A stretch of 56,189 bases of DNA from assembly GCA_964485695.1 (NCBI GenBank), contig CAZAKZ010000018.1:1-56189 (forward strand), written 5' to 3'. Under the pieces are notes generated by a model. It was not told the DNA's origin, did not search any database, and worked only from the letters and a program-made list of their open reading frames with translations. The translations under genes were made by a program, and so were the position numbers. Origin of the DNA: CAZAKZ01 sp964485695 (GTDB taxonomy: Bacteria > Planctomycetota > JAFGQW01). Position 1 is the stretch's first letter; every line of letters starts with the position of its first letter. Shown here piece by piece: positions 31,999 to 40,963 of this stretch.

Positions 31999-33681
31999 TC
32001 ATTTCGATGAGGAGAGATGGAGATCCAGCATGCGGCCCGTGTCCGTGTCGTAGAATACCACGATGTCCGCCTTTCCATCGCCGTCCAGCTCCACGAACTG
32101 GAAATCGGATTCCCGGAACGTCCCGGACCGGAGTTCCACCGTGGCCACCGGCCGCCGGCCCTCGATGCGGTCGCGGTTGAGGCTGTAGCGCAGGTCTCCG
32201 ACGTAGTCCATGAGGCGGTCGATATCCCATTCCCGCCTCCGGGTATCGAAGAGGAGGTCGCGGATGAGACGGTTCACCACCTCCCGGTCCTGGACCCCGC
32301 CGGCCACGGCGCCGGCCCCCGTGCACGCGTGGAGGTCGAGGCGGCCCGGGCCGGACCGGATGCCGATGTCGTACACGCCGTCGCCGTTGAAATCCCCCAC
32401 CCGGAGGCGCCGCGCCGCTGCCCTGGCGGCGTCCACCTTCTTCTGCAGGCCAGACATGTCGGAGAGGAGGTTCAGGATGGGCGGGACGGAAAAGGAGATC
32501 CGGTTGGTCCTGTCCGGTGTTTTGGAGAGGGTGCGGTCACCGTGATTCCGGTAGGCCAGGGCCTCGATCCTCAGATCGATGCCCACCAGGAGCGCCGCCA
32601 CCAGCCGGGCCACCCCGGGCATCACGAACTTCACCAGGATCAGATCGGCCCGATCGTCGCCGTCCACGTCTCCGGTGAAGACGGCGGCGATGTCCTCCCC
32701 CACCCGGAGGATGCGGTCCGGTCGGTCGAATCCGGTGAATCCCTTCCCCCCGAAGAAGATCCACACCTTGCGGCCCGCGGCCACGAGGAAGTCGCGCACT
32801 CCGTCGCCGTCCAGGTCGTCCTGGCTCAGGTTCACGGTGCCGATCTCGATGCGCACCTTCCGGCCCTCCCCGTCCTTGCCCACTCCGGTCTCGAACCGGG
32901 CGAGGTCCAGCACCCAGGTGGGCTTCTCGGCATACTTCCACCCCTTGCTGCCGCGATAAATATCCAGCCGGCGCCCCTGCTGGGAGAGGAGGTCTGGACA
33001 GCCGTCCCCGTCCACGTCGCGGCTGAGGAGCTTCGGGATCTGGAAGCTGGATTCCAGCTGGCCATCCAGTTGAGCGGCCGGGACCCGCACCACGATGCGG
33101 ATGCCCGAGGGCAGGCTCCGGACCCTGCGCGCATCGAAACCGCCCTTGCCGTCCCCCGGAAAGAGCCGGAACCGGTCCCCGGCCGGATAGACGAGGTCCG
33201 GATTCCCGTCGCCGTCCACGTCCGAGGCCAGGTCCACCCGCAGGGGTCTGGAGGGCGTGTAGGTCCGCCGGATGCGGATCCGCGGCGTCTCCCCCTCCTC
33301 GAATCGCCCGTCCTCGAGGCCAAGCACGTGCACGCCTCTCGCCTTCACCATGAGGAACTCGAGGACGCCGTCTCCGTCAAGGTCCTTCAGGTCGTAGAGG
33401 AATCCGACGTTCTCGCAGGCGAGGGTCTGTCGCACCTCCCCCGGTGCCTTGTCCGCCAGAGGGCGATAGAAATGAACGGCGCGCAGATCCTCGACGAGGA
33501 GTTCCATCCGACCGTCTCCCTCGAGGTCTCGCCAGGCCATGGCCGTGGGCACGCCCGGGAGCCGGAAGGTCACTTTTCGGAAGCGCTGGGCAGCCCCCCA
33601 CCGGGCCGGGAGCAACAGCCCCGGACCGAAAAAGGCCGCCACCAGCACCCACGCCAGGGAGACTCTCGTACGCTCCCTCAT
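31999..33681 (-). CDS. Exported FG-GAP/VCBS-repeat propeller protein (second copy in operon)
   Basis: A 560-residue protein starting at ATG 33681, which overlaps the preceding stop as ATGA and has GGAG upstream. A signal peptide covers about the first 32 residues. Eight calcium-loop motifs of the form DxDGDGxxD are visible, including DLEGDGRME, DLDGDGVLE, DVDGDGNPD, DVDGDGCPD, DLDGDGVRD, DVDGDDRAD, DFNGDGVYD and ELDGDGKAD. This spacing fits a seven-bladed integrin-alpha-like propeller. A helical insertion, LLSDMSGLQKKVDAARAAARRLRVG, interrupts the blades at about 405. Propellers of this kind mediate extracellular protein or glycan binding. It is a divergent relative of the upstream gene. Confidence 0.87.
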   Translation of the reverse strand: MRERTRVSLAWVLVAAFFGPGLLLPARWGAAQRFRKVTFRLPGVPTAMAWRDLEGDGRMELLVEDLRAVHFYRPLADKAPGEVRQTLACENVGFLYDLKDLDGDGVLEFLMVKARGVHVLGLEDGRFEEGETPRIRIRRTYTPSRPLRVDLASDVDGDGNPDLVYPAGDRFRLFPGDGKGGFDARRVRSLPSGIRIVVRVPAAQLDGQLESSFQIPKLLSRDVDGDGCPDLLSQQGRRLDIYRGSKGWKYAEKPTWVLDLARFETGVGKDGEGRKVRIEIGTVNLSQDDLDGDGVRDFLVAAGRKVWIFFGGKGFTGFDRPDRILRVGEDIAAVFTGDVDGDDRADLILVKFVMPGVARLVAALLVGIDLRIEALAYRNHGDRTLSKTPDRTNRISFSVPPILNLLSDMSGLQKKVDAARAAARRLRVGDFNGDGVYDIGIRSGPGRLDLHACTGAGAVAGGVQDREVVNRLIRDLLFDTRRREWDIDRLMDYVGDLRYSLNRDRIEGRRPVATVELRSGTFRESDFQFVELDGDGKADIVVFYDTDTGRMLDLHLSSSK

Positions 33682-35297
33682 CGACCCCGCTCCTTTCCCA
33701 CACCCCATCCGCATAGAGTGATGCGCTCCTCGTAGAGTAGCAGCACCTCGCTCAGGCCGTCGCCGTCCTGATCGAACAGACGGATGCTCACGGGCACCTC
33801 AACGGGGAGGGACACGGCCGCACGGGTCTGGAAGGTAAAGGCGCCGCCCGAGGTGAAGAGCCCCCCCTTGGTCTTGCCCGACAGGAAGATCTTCAGGTTT
33901 CCGTCCCCATCCAGGATCAGGAGATCCGCGCGCCGGTCCCGGTTGAAGTCCCCGTCCAGATAGATCATGGGCTCCACTCCGGCCACGGCCAGTCGGTCCG
34001 TGCGAATGGACTCGGTCCGGCTGTAGTCCGGCCGCGGTGCATAGCCCTTTTTCTTCCGGTTCAAGAACACGTGCAGGGTCATGTCGAGTGATTCCACCAC
34101 GGCTTGCCTGGCCCGCTTCAAGAGGTCCAGGCGGTAGGTAGGCACCAGGAGATCGAGTCTCTGGTCCCCGTTCACGTCCTTGAACCGGGGCGTGGCGGTC
34201 AATCCGTTCAGGACGAAGATACGCCTGGGGGAGCGGGCCAGGGCGGACACGCCGCCCATGAAGAGGAGAAGGCGAGTTCTCAGGGCGTTCTTCACCTCCT
34301 GGCGAACCAGGAAGTCGAGGCTGCCGTCGCCGTCCAGGTCGGCGTGCAGGAGGTTGCCGCGTGGGGCCCACATGGGCGTCAAGGCCAGCACCTTGGAGAC
34401 GTCCTTGTTCACCGCAGGCAACCGGGAAAAGATCTGGTTCTCGTCCTGACGCCAGACCTTGAGGCGCTGCCCCTCGAGGAGGAGCAGGTCCAGACGGCGG
34501 TCGTTGTTCTCGTCCACCAGCACAGGACAGGACATGCGCCGGACCGATTCCACCATGTAGCCCTCCACGGGCGGGATCGAGGAGGTGGGATTGCGGCCCC
34601 GGCGCTCCCCGCCCAGGGAGATGGAGACGTTGAGGCGGCGACCCCCTTCTTCGGGACGGACGCCGACTCCCTGGTCGATCCAGGCGGGGATCAGGCTGCG
34701 GCGCTCGAAGGCGGACGTCCCGCCTTCGGGGCGGGACTGGAATCGCAGGACGAAACCGCCCCACACCGGCACGCAGATGTCGGTCAGTCCGTCCCCGTCC
34801 AGGTCGAGGACGTGGGGCCAGAAGTGGACGCCGTCCGGATCGGGAAAAGAATAGAAGAAGGTCTCCCGGAACAGGCGGCGGTACCTGCGGTCCTCCTCCT
34901 GGACGGAAGGACAATAGACGAATACCGACGTGTAGTTGAACAGGACGAACTCCACGCCCGGCGTGGGATCCAGGTCTCCCATGGACACCAGGATCACGTC
35001 GGGCTTCAGCCGGAGGCGGTGGGCCGGGGTCTTCTCGAATCCGCCGAGGGCGAGGCCCCGGAAGTAGCCGAGTTCACGCCTGCCCCCGTCCACGGCCGCA
35101 TAGACGAGATCCTGGATGCCGTCGGCGTCCATGTCATGGATGCGCACGAACCCGAGGCGTCCCGGAATCTTCACGGACAGGGTACCGAATTCCCTCCTTG
35201 CCCTGTTTCCCCTGTTTTCCCTGTCCCCCTGGGCTTCCAGGCCCGGGATCAAGGTCAACCAGAAGAGCAGCGTCCAGAATCCAGCTGCGCGTATCAT
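33678..35297 (-). CDS. Exported FG-GAP/VCBS-repeat propeller protein (first copy in operon)
   Basis: A 539-residue protein from ATG 35297, preceded by GAGGA at 4 bases. The signal peptide is MIRAAGFWTLLFWLTLIPG followed by LEAQ. At least seven calcium-loop motifs are present: DMDADGIQD, DLDGDGLTD, DENNDRRLD, DLDGDGSLD, DVNGDQRLD, DFNRDRRAD and DQDGDGLSE, several of them degenerate. The stop overlaps the start of the next FG-GAP gene by 4 bases. The gene lies 10 bp behind the double-PDZ gene. Exported propellers placed behind an ABC-2 exporter and a PDZ protein suggest that these are parts of one envelope assembly, which is inference. Confidence 0.87.
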   Translation of the reverse strand: MIRAAGFWTLLFWLTLIPGLEAQGDRENRGNRARREFGTLSVKIPGRLGFVRIHDMDADGIQDLVYAAVDGGRRELGYFRGLALGGFEKTPAHRLRLKPDVILVSMGDLDPTPGVEFVLFNYTSVFVYCPSVQEEDRRYRRLFRETFFYSFPDPDGVHFWPHVLDLDGDGLTDICVPVWGGFVLRFQSRPEGGTSAFERRSLIPAWIDQGVGVRPEEGGRRLNVSISLGGERRGRNPTSSIPPVEGYMVESVRRMSCPVLVDENNDRRLDLLLLEGQRLKVWRQDENQIFSRLPAVNKDVSKVLALTPMWAPRGNLLHADLDGDGSLDFLVRQEVKNALRTRLLLFMGGVSALARSPRRIFVLNGLTATPRFKDVNGDQRLDLLVPTYRLDLLKRARQAVVESLDMTLHVFLNRKKKGYAPRPDYSRTESIRTDRLAVAGVEPMIYLDGDFNRDRRADLLILDGDGNLKIFLSGKTKGGLFTSGGAFTFQTRAAVSLPVEVPVSIRLFDQDGDGLSEVLLLYEERITLCGWGVGKERGR

Positions 35298-35307
35298 ACG
35301 TTCCTCG

Positions 35308-36219
35308 TCAAGGCTCCACGCCCTCGGGGGGCACGGGAATCTCCTCGAGCACATCGGCCTCGCCCGTGGTCCAGGAGATGACCCAGAACAGTGTAGTGGT
35401 TCGCATCCCCGCCTTCCATTCGGTCTGGAACACGTCCAGCAGCACGCCCCACGAACTCCTGTCCGGCGTCCTGGAGGTGTAGTTGAAGAGCACGGGTATC
35501 GACACCCGCTCCGTCCGCCGCTTCCGACGGGAGGCCACGGTGCGAAAGACCTTTCTCTTGCCGTCCCGGATGACCTCCAGGTGCACCGCGTCCCCGGGAT
35601 CCTTCCGGCGGATGCGTCGGATCAACTCCCGGGGATCATGGAGCGGTCTGCCGTCCATGATGTGCAGAATGTCACCGGCCTTAAGGCCGTCCCGTTTCCA
35701 GGGGCTCATTCCCCAGAAACCCGCCAGCACCACGCCCTCGGCGGGGGAGAGGCCGGCGGCCCGGGCCGCGGTGCGACCCAGGGATCTGACCCGTACCCCG
35801 ACGCGGCGGGTCTCGGCCAGGTAGAGGATCTTCTTCTCGGCCCGCTGCGCAGCCCTGGAACCGGGTACCACCTTCACCTCGAATCCGACATCCTCCCGGA
35901 GGACCTCCACCTTCACGGCCAGGCCGGGCTTCAGGGCCTCCACGGCCGCGTAGAACCTGTCGGGCCAGTCATGGACCTTGCCGCCCAGGGACACGATGAC
36001 GTCCCCCGGGCGGATCCCGGCGGCCTGGGCCGGAGAGTTCTCCACCACGGACTCCACGCGCACGCCGTGGTGCTCGCCGATGTCCTCCAGAGTGGGGGCG
36101 TTCTCCACCACCTTCACACCGAGGTAGCCACGCGTTCCGGTCTCCTGGGCCTGGGCCCCGATCTCGAGGAGGAACCAGACCCCCACCACCCCGGTGAACA
36201 GCGAGAGAAAGTGCTTCAT
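35308..36219 (-). CDS. Exported protein with two PDZ domains and no protease domain
   Basis: A 303-residue protein starting at ATG 36219, inside an ATGA overlap with the permease stop. A signal peptide, MKHFLSLFTGVVGVWFLLEIGAQAQ, is followed by PDZ 1 (about 30-115; RGYLGVKVV, NSPAQAAGIRPGDVIVSLGG) and PDZ 2 (about 138-235; RVGVRVRSLG, RDGLKAGDILHIMDGRPL). The C-terminal 60 residues contain FNYTSRTPDRSSWGVLLDVF. No trypsin-like or site-2 protease residues exist, so it is probably a periplasmic adaptor that binds C-terminal peptides. Its place directly after the ABC-2 permease suggests that it recognises something the transporter moves or the propellers that follow. Confidence 0.85.
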   Translation of the reverse strand: MKHFLSLFTGVVGVWFLLEIGAQAQETGTRGYLGVKVVENAPTLEDIGEHHGVRVESVVENSPAQAAGIRPGDVIVSLGGKVHDWPDRFYAAVEALKPGLAVKVEVLREDVGFEVKVVPGSRAAQRAEKKILYLAETRRVGVRVRSLGRTAARAAGLSPAEGVVLAGFWGMSPWKRDGLKAGDILHIMDGRPLHDPRELIRRIRRKDPGDAVHLEVIRDGKRKVFRTVASRRKRRTERVSIPVLFNYTSRTPDRSSWGVLLDVFQTEWKAGMRTTTLFWVISWTTGEADVLEEIPVPPEGVEP

Positions 36220-37085
36220 GACAGGATCGCCTTTCGCCGGAAGATGGCCATGGAGATGATCAGGAGCACGATGAGGGTGGCCGTCGGGACCCAGAGGCTC
36301 CAGACCCAGTGCCCGGCCGGCCAGATCGCGTCGCTGAGGCCTTCGGAGCTGCCGCGCAGGATGGCCACGTAGGAATGGTCCTCGAAGGTGGGAATGTATT
36401 GATTGAAGAGGAACCAGGCCGCGAACCGGCCCTCGAGAAACACCTTCACGGTCTCGAGTCCGAGAAAGGAGACCACGGCCGTGCCCGAGGCCACGCCCGG
36501 GTTCTCGAAGAGGATCGACACCAGAAGGCCGAGGGCACCCGCGGTCAGCACGGGGAGGATCAGGAGAGCGAGAGCCTTGAAGAGGTGGCCCCACATCTCC
36601 CCGGCCTCGGTGTAGATGTAGGGATTCTCCGGATCGTCGTATTCGGGATCCACCACCGGCCCGAAATCCGAGGCCGTGCAGCTGCCGGACACCAGGAAGG
36701 CCGTACCGGCCACGCACAGGAGAAGAACCAGGGCGAACAGGAACACCACGCCCACCTTGGCCAGGAACAGGTCCAGGCGGTGGATGGGTCGCATCAGCAC
36801 CATCTTCAGGGTTCCCTGCCCGGATTCAGCAGACATGTTCAGGCCGGCAATGAGGACCAGGAAGAAGATGCCCATGGAGACGCCGTACCGGAGCCCGATG
36901 GAGAAGAACCGGAATGCATTCCTGGGAAAGGCCGAGGCCCCCTGGATCTCCTCCACCACCTCCGCGTTCATCCAGGCGGACAGGCCGGTGATGAGAACGA
37001 CCAGGATCAGGGCCACCCAGGGCAGGCGCTGGCGCCAGAGCTTGGTGATCTCGGCGCGGAGGCATCGGAGCACCCGGAAGATCAT
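36216..37085 (-). CDS. ABC-2 family permease
   Basis: A 289-residue membrane protein of the ABC-2 type. The N-terminal amphipathic stretch MIFRVLRCLRAEITKLWRQRLPW leads into the first membrane helix (about 23-40). Then come GVSMGIFFLVLIAGLNMSAESGQGTLKMVLMRP, the region where ABC-2 permeases contact the ATPase, and further helices at about 110-132, 170-195 and 262-283. A periplasmic loop (about 135-165) is acidic and contains DPEYDDPENPYIYTE. The start at 37085 overlaps the ATPase stop as ATGA. With the ATPase it forms a half-transporter pair like NatAB or the copper-protein NosFY type; the substrate is unknown. Confidence 0.9.
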   Translation of the reverse strand: MIFRVLRCLRAEITKLWRQRLPWVALILVVLITGLSAWMNAEVVEEIQGASAFPRNAFRFFSIGLRYGVSMGIFFLVLIAGLNMSAESGQGTLKMVLMRPIHRLDLFLAKVGVVFLFALVLLLCVAGTAFLVSGSCTASDFGPVVDPEYDDPENPYIYTEAGEMWGHLFKALALLILPVLTAGALGLLVSILFENPGVASGTAVVSFLGLETVKVFLEGRFAAWFLFNQYIPTFEDHSYVAILRGSSEGLSDAIWPAGHWVWSLWVPTATLIVLLIISMAIFRRKAILS

Positions 37086-38029
37086 GAGGCCTCCTCCTCG
37101 GTGGCTTCAGGGTCCTCTTCCGGAGCCGCCGAGAAGGTACCCCGGAACAGGTCTTCCAGGCCGGGACGCCAGGGGCTGAGCTCCTGGAGGTCGATGCCGG
37201 CCTCGATGAGACTGCGGGCCAGACGATGCACCACCCCGTCTCCCGTAAGCACCTCGAGGGCATCACCGGTGGGAGTCACCGATTCCACCAGGCTGGCCCC
37301 CTCGAGGAGGCGATGGGCGGCGGCATTGTCCGAGGTCCGGAGCCGGAATCGACGGGTTTTCCCCCGGACCAGGAGCGAATCCAGCTCTCCTTCCCGCACC
37401 ACGGAGCCGTTCTGGATGAGTCCGATACGGTTGCACAGGCGTTCGGTCTCGTCCAGGCGGTGGCTGGAGAAGAAGAGGGTGATGCCCTCCTCCTGGTTGA
37501 GGCGCTGGAGCAGCTCCCGCACGTCGATGACGCCAGGGGGATCCAGGCCATTCAGGGGTTCGTCCAGGACCAGGAGGCGGGGACGGGTGAGCAGGGCCTG
37601 AGCAATACCCAGACGCTGCTTCATGCCGAGGGAATAGGTCCGTACCCGGGCCCGGGCCGCGGCCTTCAGACCGACGGTCTCCAGGAGCGCGTCGATGCGG
37701 TAGAGGTCCGGTTTTCCACTATACCGGCTGAAGAGCTTCAGGTTGTCCCGGCCCGACAGGTAGGGGTAGAAGGCGTGGCCCTCGACATGGGCGCCCACCC
37801 GGGCCAGGACCTCGAGTCGGCTGCGGTTCAGATCCTCGCCGAAGATGCGGATGGTGCCCTTCCTGGGTTTCACGAGACCGAGCAACAGCCGGATCGTGGT
37901 GGTCTTGCCCGATCCGTTCGGGCCGAGAAATCCGTAGATATCCCCCTCCTCGACCCGGAGCCGGAGATCGCGAATCGCGAACTGTTTTCCGTACCTGAAC
38001 TCGACGCCCAGGGTTTCAATGGCACTCAT
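37082..38029 (-). CDS. ABC-2 transporter ATP-binding protein
   Basis: A 315-residue ATPase of the CcmA/NatA class. Walker A is GPNGSGKT at 36-43, the Q-loop region follows in the GLVKPRKGTI stretch, the signature YSLGMKQR is at 132-139, Walker B LLVLDEP at 152-158, and the H-loop FFSSHR comes after. The C-terminal 90 residues form the extension common in ABC-2 ATPases (RLRTSDNAAAHRLLEG). The last 20 residues are very acidic, EEDPEATEEEA. It is the first gene of the operon running to about 30567. The 125-bp upstream gap to der (38030-38154) probably carries the promoter. Confidence 0.94.
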   Translation of the reverse strand: MSAIETLGVEFRYGKQFAIRDLRLRVEEGDIYGFLGPNGSGKTTTIRLLLGLVKPRKGTIRIFGEDLNRSRLEVLARVGAHVEGHAFYPYLSGRDNLKLFSRYSGKPDLYRIDALLETVGLKAAARARVRTYSLGMKQRLGIAQALLTRPRLLVLDEPLNGLDPPGVIDVRELLQRLNQEEGITLFFSSHRLDETERLCNRIGLIQNGSVVREGELDSLLVRGKTRRFRLRTSDNAAAHRLLEGASLVESVTPTGDALEVLTGDGVVHRLARSLIEAGIDLQELSPWRPGLEDLFRGTFSAAPEEDPEATEEEAS

Positions 38030-38154
38030 TCAAATATGCACGTGTATCAGGTGTCTCAAGGAAGCGAGCTGAAAGCCGGAACCCGGCAATTCTATAGAAG
38101 GAGGGCGGAGGGTGGTGAACTTCCTGGACAAATTCCCCTCTTTAACAGTCTCGT

Positions 38155-39558
38155 TCACGCCCCGCCTTCGGGATCGGGCACCACCGGAGTTTCCGCCGCG
38201 GGGTCCTGGCCCCCTCCACGGCGGCGAAAGTGAATCCGTACCGGAACTTCGGAAAATGGAAACGCCTCTCGAAAGCGGTTTTCAAAATACCGGGTATACT
38301 CGTCGTCGAAGAGGGAGGGATCGTTCACAAATATCACGAACGTGGGCGGATGGACGCTCACCTGGGTGCCGTAAAAGAGCTTGGGGCGCTTGCCGCGCCG
38401 CTGTTTCGGCGCCTGCCGCTCCCGGGCGGCCTCCAGGACCCGGTTCACCTCGGCCGTGGCCACCCGAACGCCCGCCTGCTGAAACAGACTCCGGCTGAGG
38501 TCCAGGAGCCCCGCCAAGTTGAAACCGGTCAGGGCCGACACCATGGCCAGGGGGGCAAACCCCAGGCCGGGGAGGTGGGCGCGCAGGTAACGCATGTAGT
38601 CCTCGGGGGAAGCCACATCGGCCTGGATCAGGTCCCATTTGTTCACCACCAGGATGCAGGGCCGGTGATGCGCACGGACGTAGGCCGCCAGGTTCTTGTC
38701 CACGATGGAGACTTCCTGGGTGGCGTCCAGGAGGAGCAGCGCCACATCGCACTGGCGGATACTCCGCTCGGTCCGGACCTGGCTGAAGAAATCCACGGCC
38801 AGGGGGAACTTGCCCCGGCGCCGCATACCGGCCGTATCGATGGCCACGTAGACGTGCCCCCCGAGCTCGAACCGCACGTCCACGGCGTCGCGGGTGGTGC
38901 CCGGCACCTCGCTCACGATGACGCGTTCCGCCTTCGCCAGGCGGTTCAGGAGCGAGGATTTTCCGGCGTTCTGTCGCCCCACCAGGGCCAGCTTGATGCG
39001 GTTTCGGCCCTCGGCCTCCTGGGCGGCCGCATCCGCCCCGTCTTCCGGTGGAGGCAGGAGGCCGGCCACGGCATCGAGAAGGTCGGCGATGCCGTGGCCC
39101 TGGGTGGCGCTGATCAGGAGCGGCTCTCCGAATCCCAGGGCATTCAGCTCCCCACCCCCCGCTTCCACCAGGCGCCGTGAATCCGCCTTGTTGCCCACCA
39201 GCACCACGGGGGTGGAGGTCCGGCGGAGCCGCCCGGCCACCTCCCTGTCCTGGGGTGTGAGCCCCTCGCGAACGTCCACCAGGAACAGGATCACATCGGC
39301 CTGGAACACGGCCGCTTCGATCTGGTGCTCCACCTGGTCCTCGAGATGCAGGGTGTCCACGATGCCGATACCGCCGGTGTCCACCAGTTCCACGGGTCGC
39401 ATGGCGATGTGGATCCTGGCCGTGACCCGATCCCGGGTCACGCCGCTCATGGCATCCACGATGGAGATGCGCTTCCCGGCCAGCCGGTTCAGGAGGGAGG
39501 ATTTGCCCACATTGGGTCGGCCCACGATGGCCACACAGGGCACCTGGGGGGTAGTCAC
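38155..39558 (-). CDS. der: Ribosome-assembly GTPase Der (EngA)
   Basis: A 467-residue GTPase with two tandem G domains and a KH-like C-terminus, the fixed Der architecture. G domain 1 has GRPNVGKS at 13-20, DTGGIG and NKAD; G domain 2 has GRQNAGKS at 194-201 (usually GRPNVGKS), DTAGMRRRGK and NKWD. The C-terminal region reads KLFYGTQVSVHPPTFVIFVNDPSLF, a family signature, and the tail is extended with FRRRGGGQDPAAETPVVPDPEGGA. Der is essential for 50S subunit maturation and is cytoplasmic. The start is GTG 39558 with GGGAG about 8 bases upstream. The variant second P-loop keeps all catalytic residues. Confidence 0.97.
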   Translation of the reverse strand: MTTPQVPCVAIVGRPNVGKSSLLNRLAGKRISIVDAMSGVTRDRVTARIHIAMRPVELVDTGGIGIVDTLHLEDQVEHQIEAAVFQADVILFLVDVREGLTPQDREVAGRLRRTSTPVVLVGNKADSRRLVEAGGGELNALGFGEPLLISATQGHGIADLLDAVAGLLPPPEDGADAAAQEAEGRNRIKLALVGRQNAGKSSLLNRLAKAERVIVSEVPGTTRDAVDVRFELGGHVYVAIDTAGMRRRGKFPLAVDFFSQVRTERSIRQCDVALLLLDATQEVSIVDKNLAAYVRAHHRPCILVVNKWDLIQADVASPEDYMRYLRAHLPGLGFAPLAMVSALTGFNLAGLLDLSRSLFQQAGVRVATAEVNRVLEAARERQAPKQRRGKRPKLFYGTQVSVHPPTFVIFVNDPSLFDDEYTRYFENRFREAFPFSEVPVRIHFRRRGGGQDPAAETPVVPDPEGGA

Positions 39559-39631
39559 GATTGCGCTCCCGGGAAAGAGGTAGCAGGATATCTTCTTCTC
39601 AAGGTATCCTCCAAGGCGCTAAAGATTTCCT

Positions 39632-40933
39632 ATGGGTGTTGGCCGAATGAAAAGATGGACCCGGTCACGGCGAAAGAGTCCGACGGCTCGAAACCAAAAA
39701 AAGGTAGAAGAAATCCCCGTGTCTCCAAGAACTTCCATTTCTCTGGTCCTTTTCCTGGTCCTGGCGGGAACCGCGGCTGGAGGCGATTCCCTCGTCCACA
39801 TCACCACCATCGACCAGGAAACCCCTTATATCGGACAGTTGAGTCGCGTGGACAAAAAGGGCACCTTCCACTTGACACTCAACTCCGGAAAGACCGTGGC
39901 CTTGTCCGGTCGCCGCATCGTGACGGTGCAATTCTCCGCTTCAAAAGCGACCCGGGGGCCTGCAAGACTCGACCTCGTGGGCAATGACCGCCTCTACGGA
40001 ACCCTATCCGGGGAGGACGAGATGGGCATAGTACTTTCCGGAACCCTTCTCCCCCGGGTTACGGTGCCCCTGGAGCGCGTGAAAACCCTCCAGTTTCCTG
40101 CCGCCCTCAAGGGTCTGAAGGAGAGGCCGCACGTGGTGGCCGAAGGCGGCAAGGACGTGGTCTTCAAGCGGCTGAAGAACAGCGTGGACCGGGTGACGGG
40201 CACCGTGGACCTCATCGGCCCCGAGGGCGTCACCCTGGATACCTCCTTGGGCTCGCTCCCCTTCAGTCTCTCCAGCCTGGTGGCCGTGGCTTTTGCAGCT
40301 CCGGACGATCCCCGGCCGATCCAGGGCCTTCACGCCGTGGTCCTGGGAGCGGACGGATCACGCCTCACCGGCGTGATCAAGGGCACCCGGGGAGGCCGCC
40401 TGGACCTGGAAACGCAGCACGGATTCCCCGCCTCCATCCTGCTCAGGCACGTCAAGACCCTCTACTTCCGGGGAGGAGACCTCGTCTTCCTGTCCGACCT
40501 GAAGCCCGTGGAGGTGGTGGAGCGGTCCTATTTTCCCGGGGTGGTTTGGAAGCATTGCCCGGATCGCACCACCTTGGGCAACCCCCTGCGCCTTGGGGGC
40601 GTGGAGTATCCCAAGGGTCTGGGGGTCCATGCCTATTGCGCCCTCACCTATGAGCTGGACGGAAAGTACAGCCGGTTCCAGAGCTGGATCGGGGTGGACG
40701 ATGAGGTGAAAACCTTGAAGGCCCGCGGCACCGTGGAGTTCCGTGTCCTGGTGGACGGCAAGGAGGCGTTTCGCAGCCCGGTTCTCCGGGGTTCAGAACC
40801 GCCCGGGCGCATCAAGGGCCTGGACGTGAAGGGTGTGCGGAAGATCACGCTGGTGGTGGATTTCGCAGACCGAAACCACGCTGGAGATCGGGCCGACTGG
40901 GCCCTGGCCCTGCTGGTCAAGCAGGTCAATTAG
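39632..40933 (+). CDS. Exported NPCBM/NEW2-domain protein
   Basis: A protein of up to 433 residues with a hydrophobic signal sequence, SLVLFLVLAGTAAGG, at about 36-50. The annotated ATG gives a 30-residue basic leader; a GTG at 39719 (VSPRTSIS) would give a normal signal peptide and is a likely alternative. The middle is beta-rich with LYGTLSGEDEMGIVL and a repeated L-V-x-V-x-F pattern. The C-terminal 140 residues match the NPCBM domain: FLSDLKPVEVVERSYFP, YPKGLGVHAYCALTYEL, FQSWIGVDDEVK and VKGVRKITLVVDFADRNHAGDRADWA. Such domains bind glycans or cell-wall components and are abundant in Planctomycetota. It is divergent from der and converges on uppP. Confidence 0.84.
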   Translation: MGVGRMKRWTRSRRKSPTARNQKKVEEIPVSPRTSISLVLFLVLAGTAAGGDSLVHITTIDQETPYIGQLSRVDKKGTFHLTLNSGKTVALSGRRIVTVQFSASKATRGPARLDLVGNDRLYGTLSGEDEMGIVLSGTLLPRVTVPLERVKTLQFPAALKGLKERPHVVAEGGKDVVFKRLKNSVDRVTGTVDLIGPEGVTLDTSLGSLPFSLSSLVAVAFAAPDDPRPIQGLHAVVLGADGSRLTGVIKGTRGGRLDLETQHGFPASILLRHVKTLYFRGGDLVFLSDLKPVEVVERSYFPGVVWKHCPDRTTLGNPLRLGGVEYPKGLGVHAYCALTYELDGKYSRFQSWIGVDDEVKTLKARGTVEFRVLVDGKEAFRSPVLRGSEPPGRIKGLDVKGVRKITLVVDFADRNHAGDRADWALALLVKQVN

Positions 40934-40963
40934 CCCGGATACTTCATGAATAATACGGGCTAA
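40930..40963. terminator. Hairpin shared by the convergent NPCBM and uppP genes
   Basis: TTAGCCCG (40930-40937) is perfectly inverted as CGGGCTAA (40956-40963) across an 18-base AT-rich loop. Both stop codons lie inside the arms, so the two transcripts end within the same dyad. An A-run downstream on the + strand (about 40966-40971) is T-rich for neither transcript at the right place, so this is a candidate rather than a certain terminator. Confidence 0.5.
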
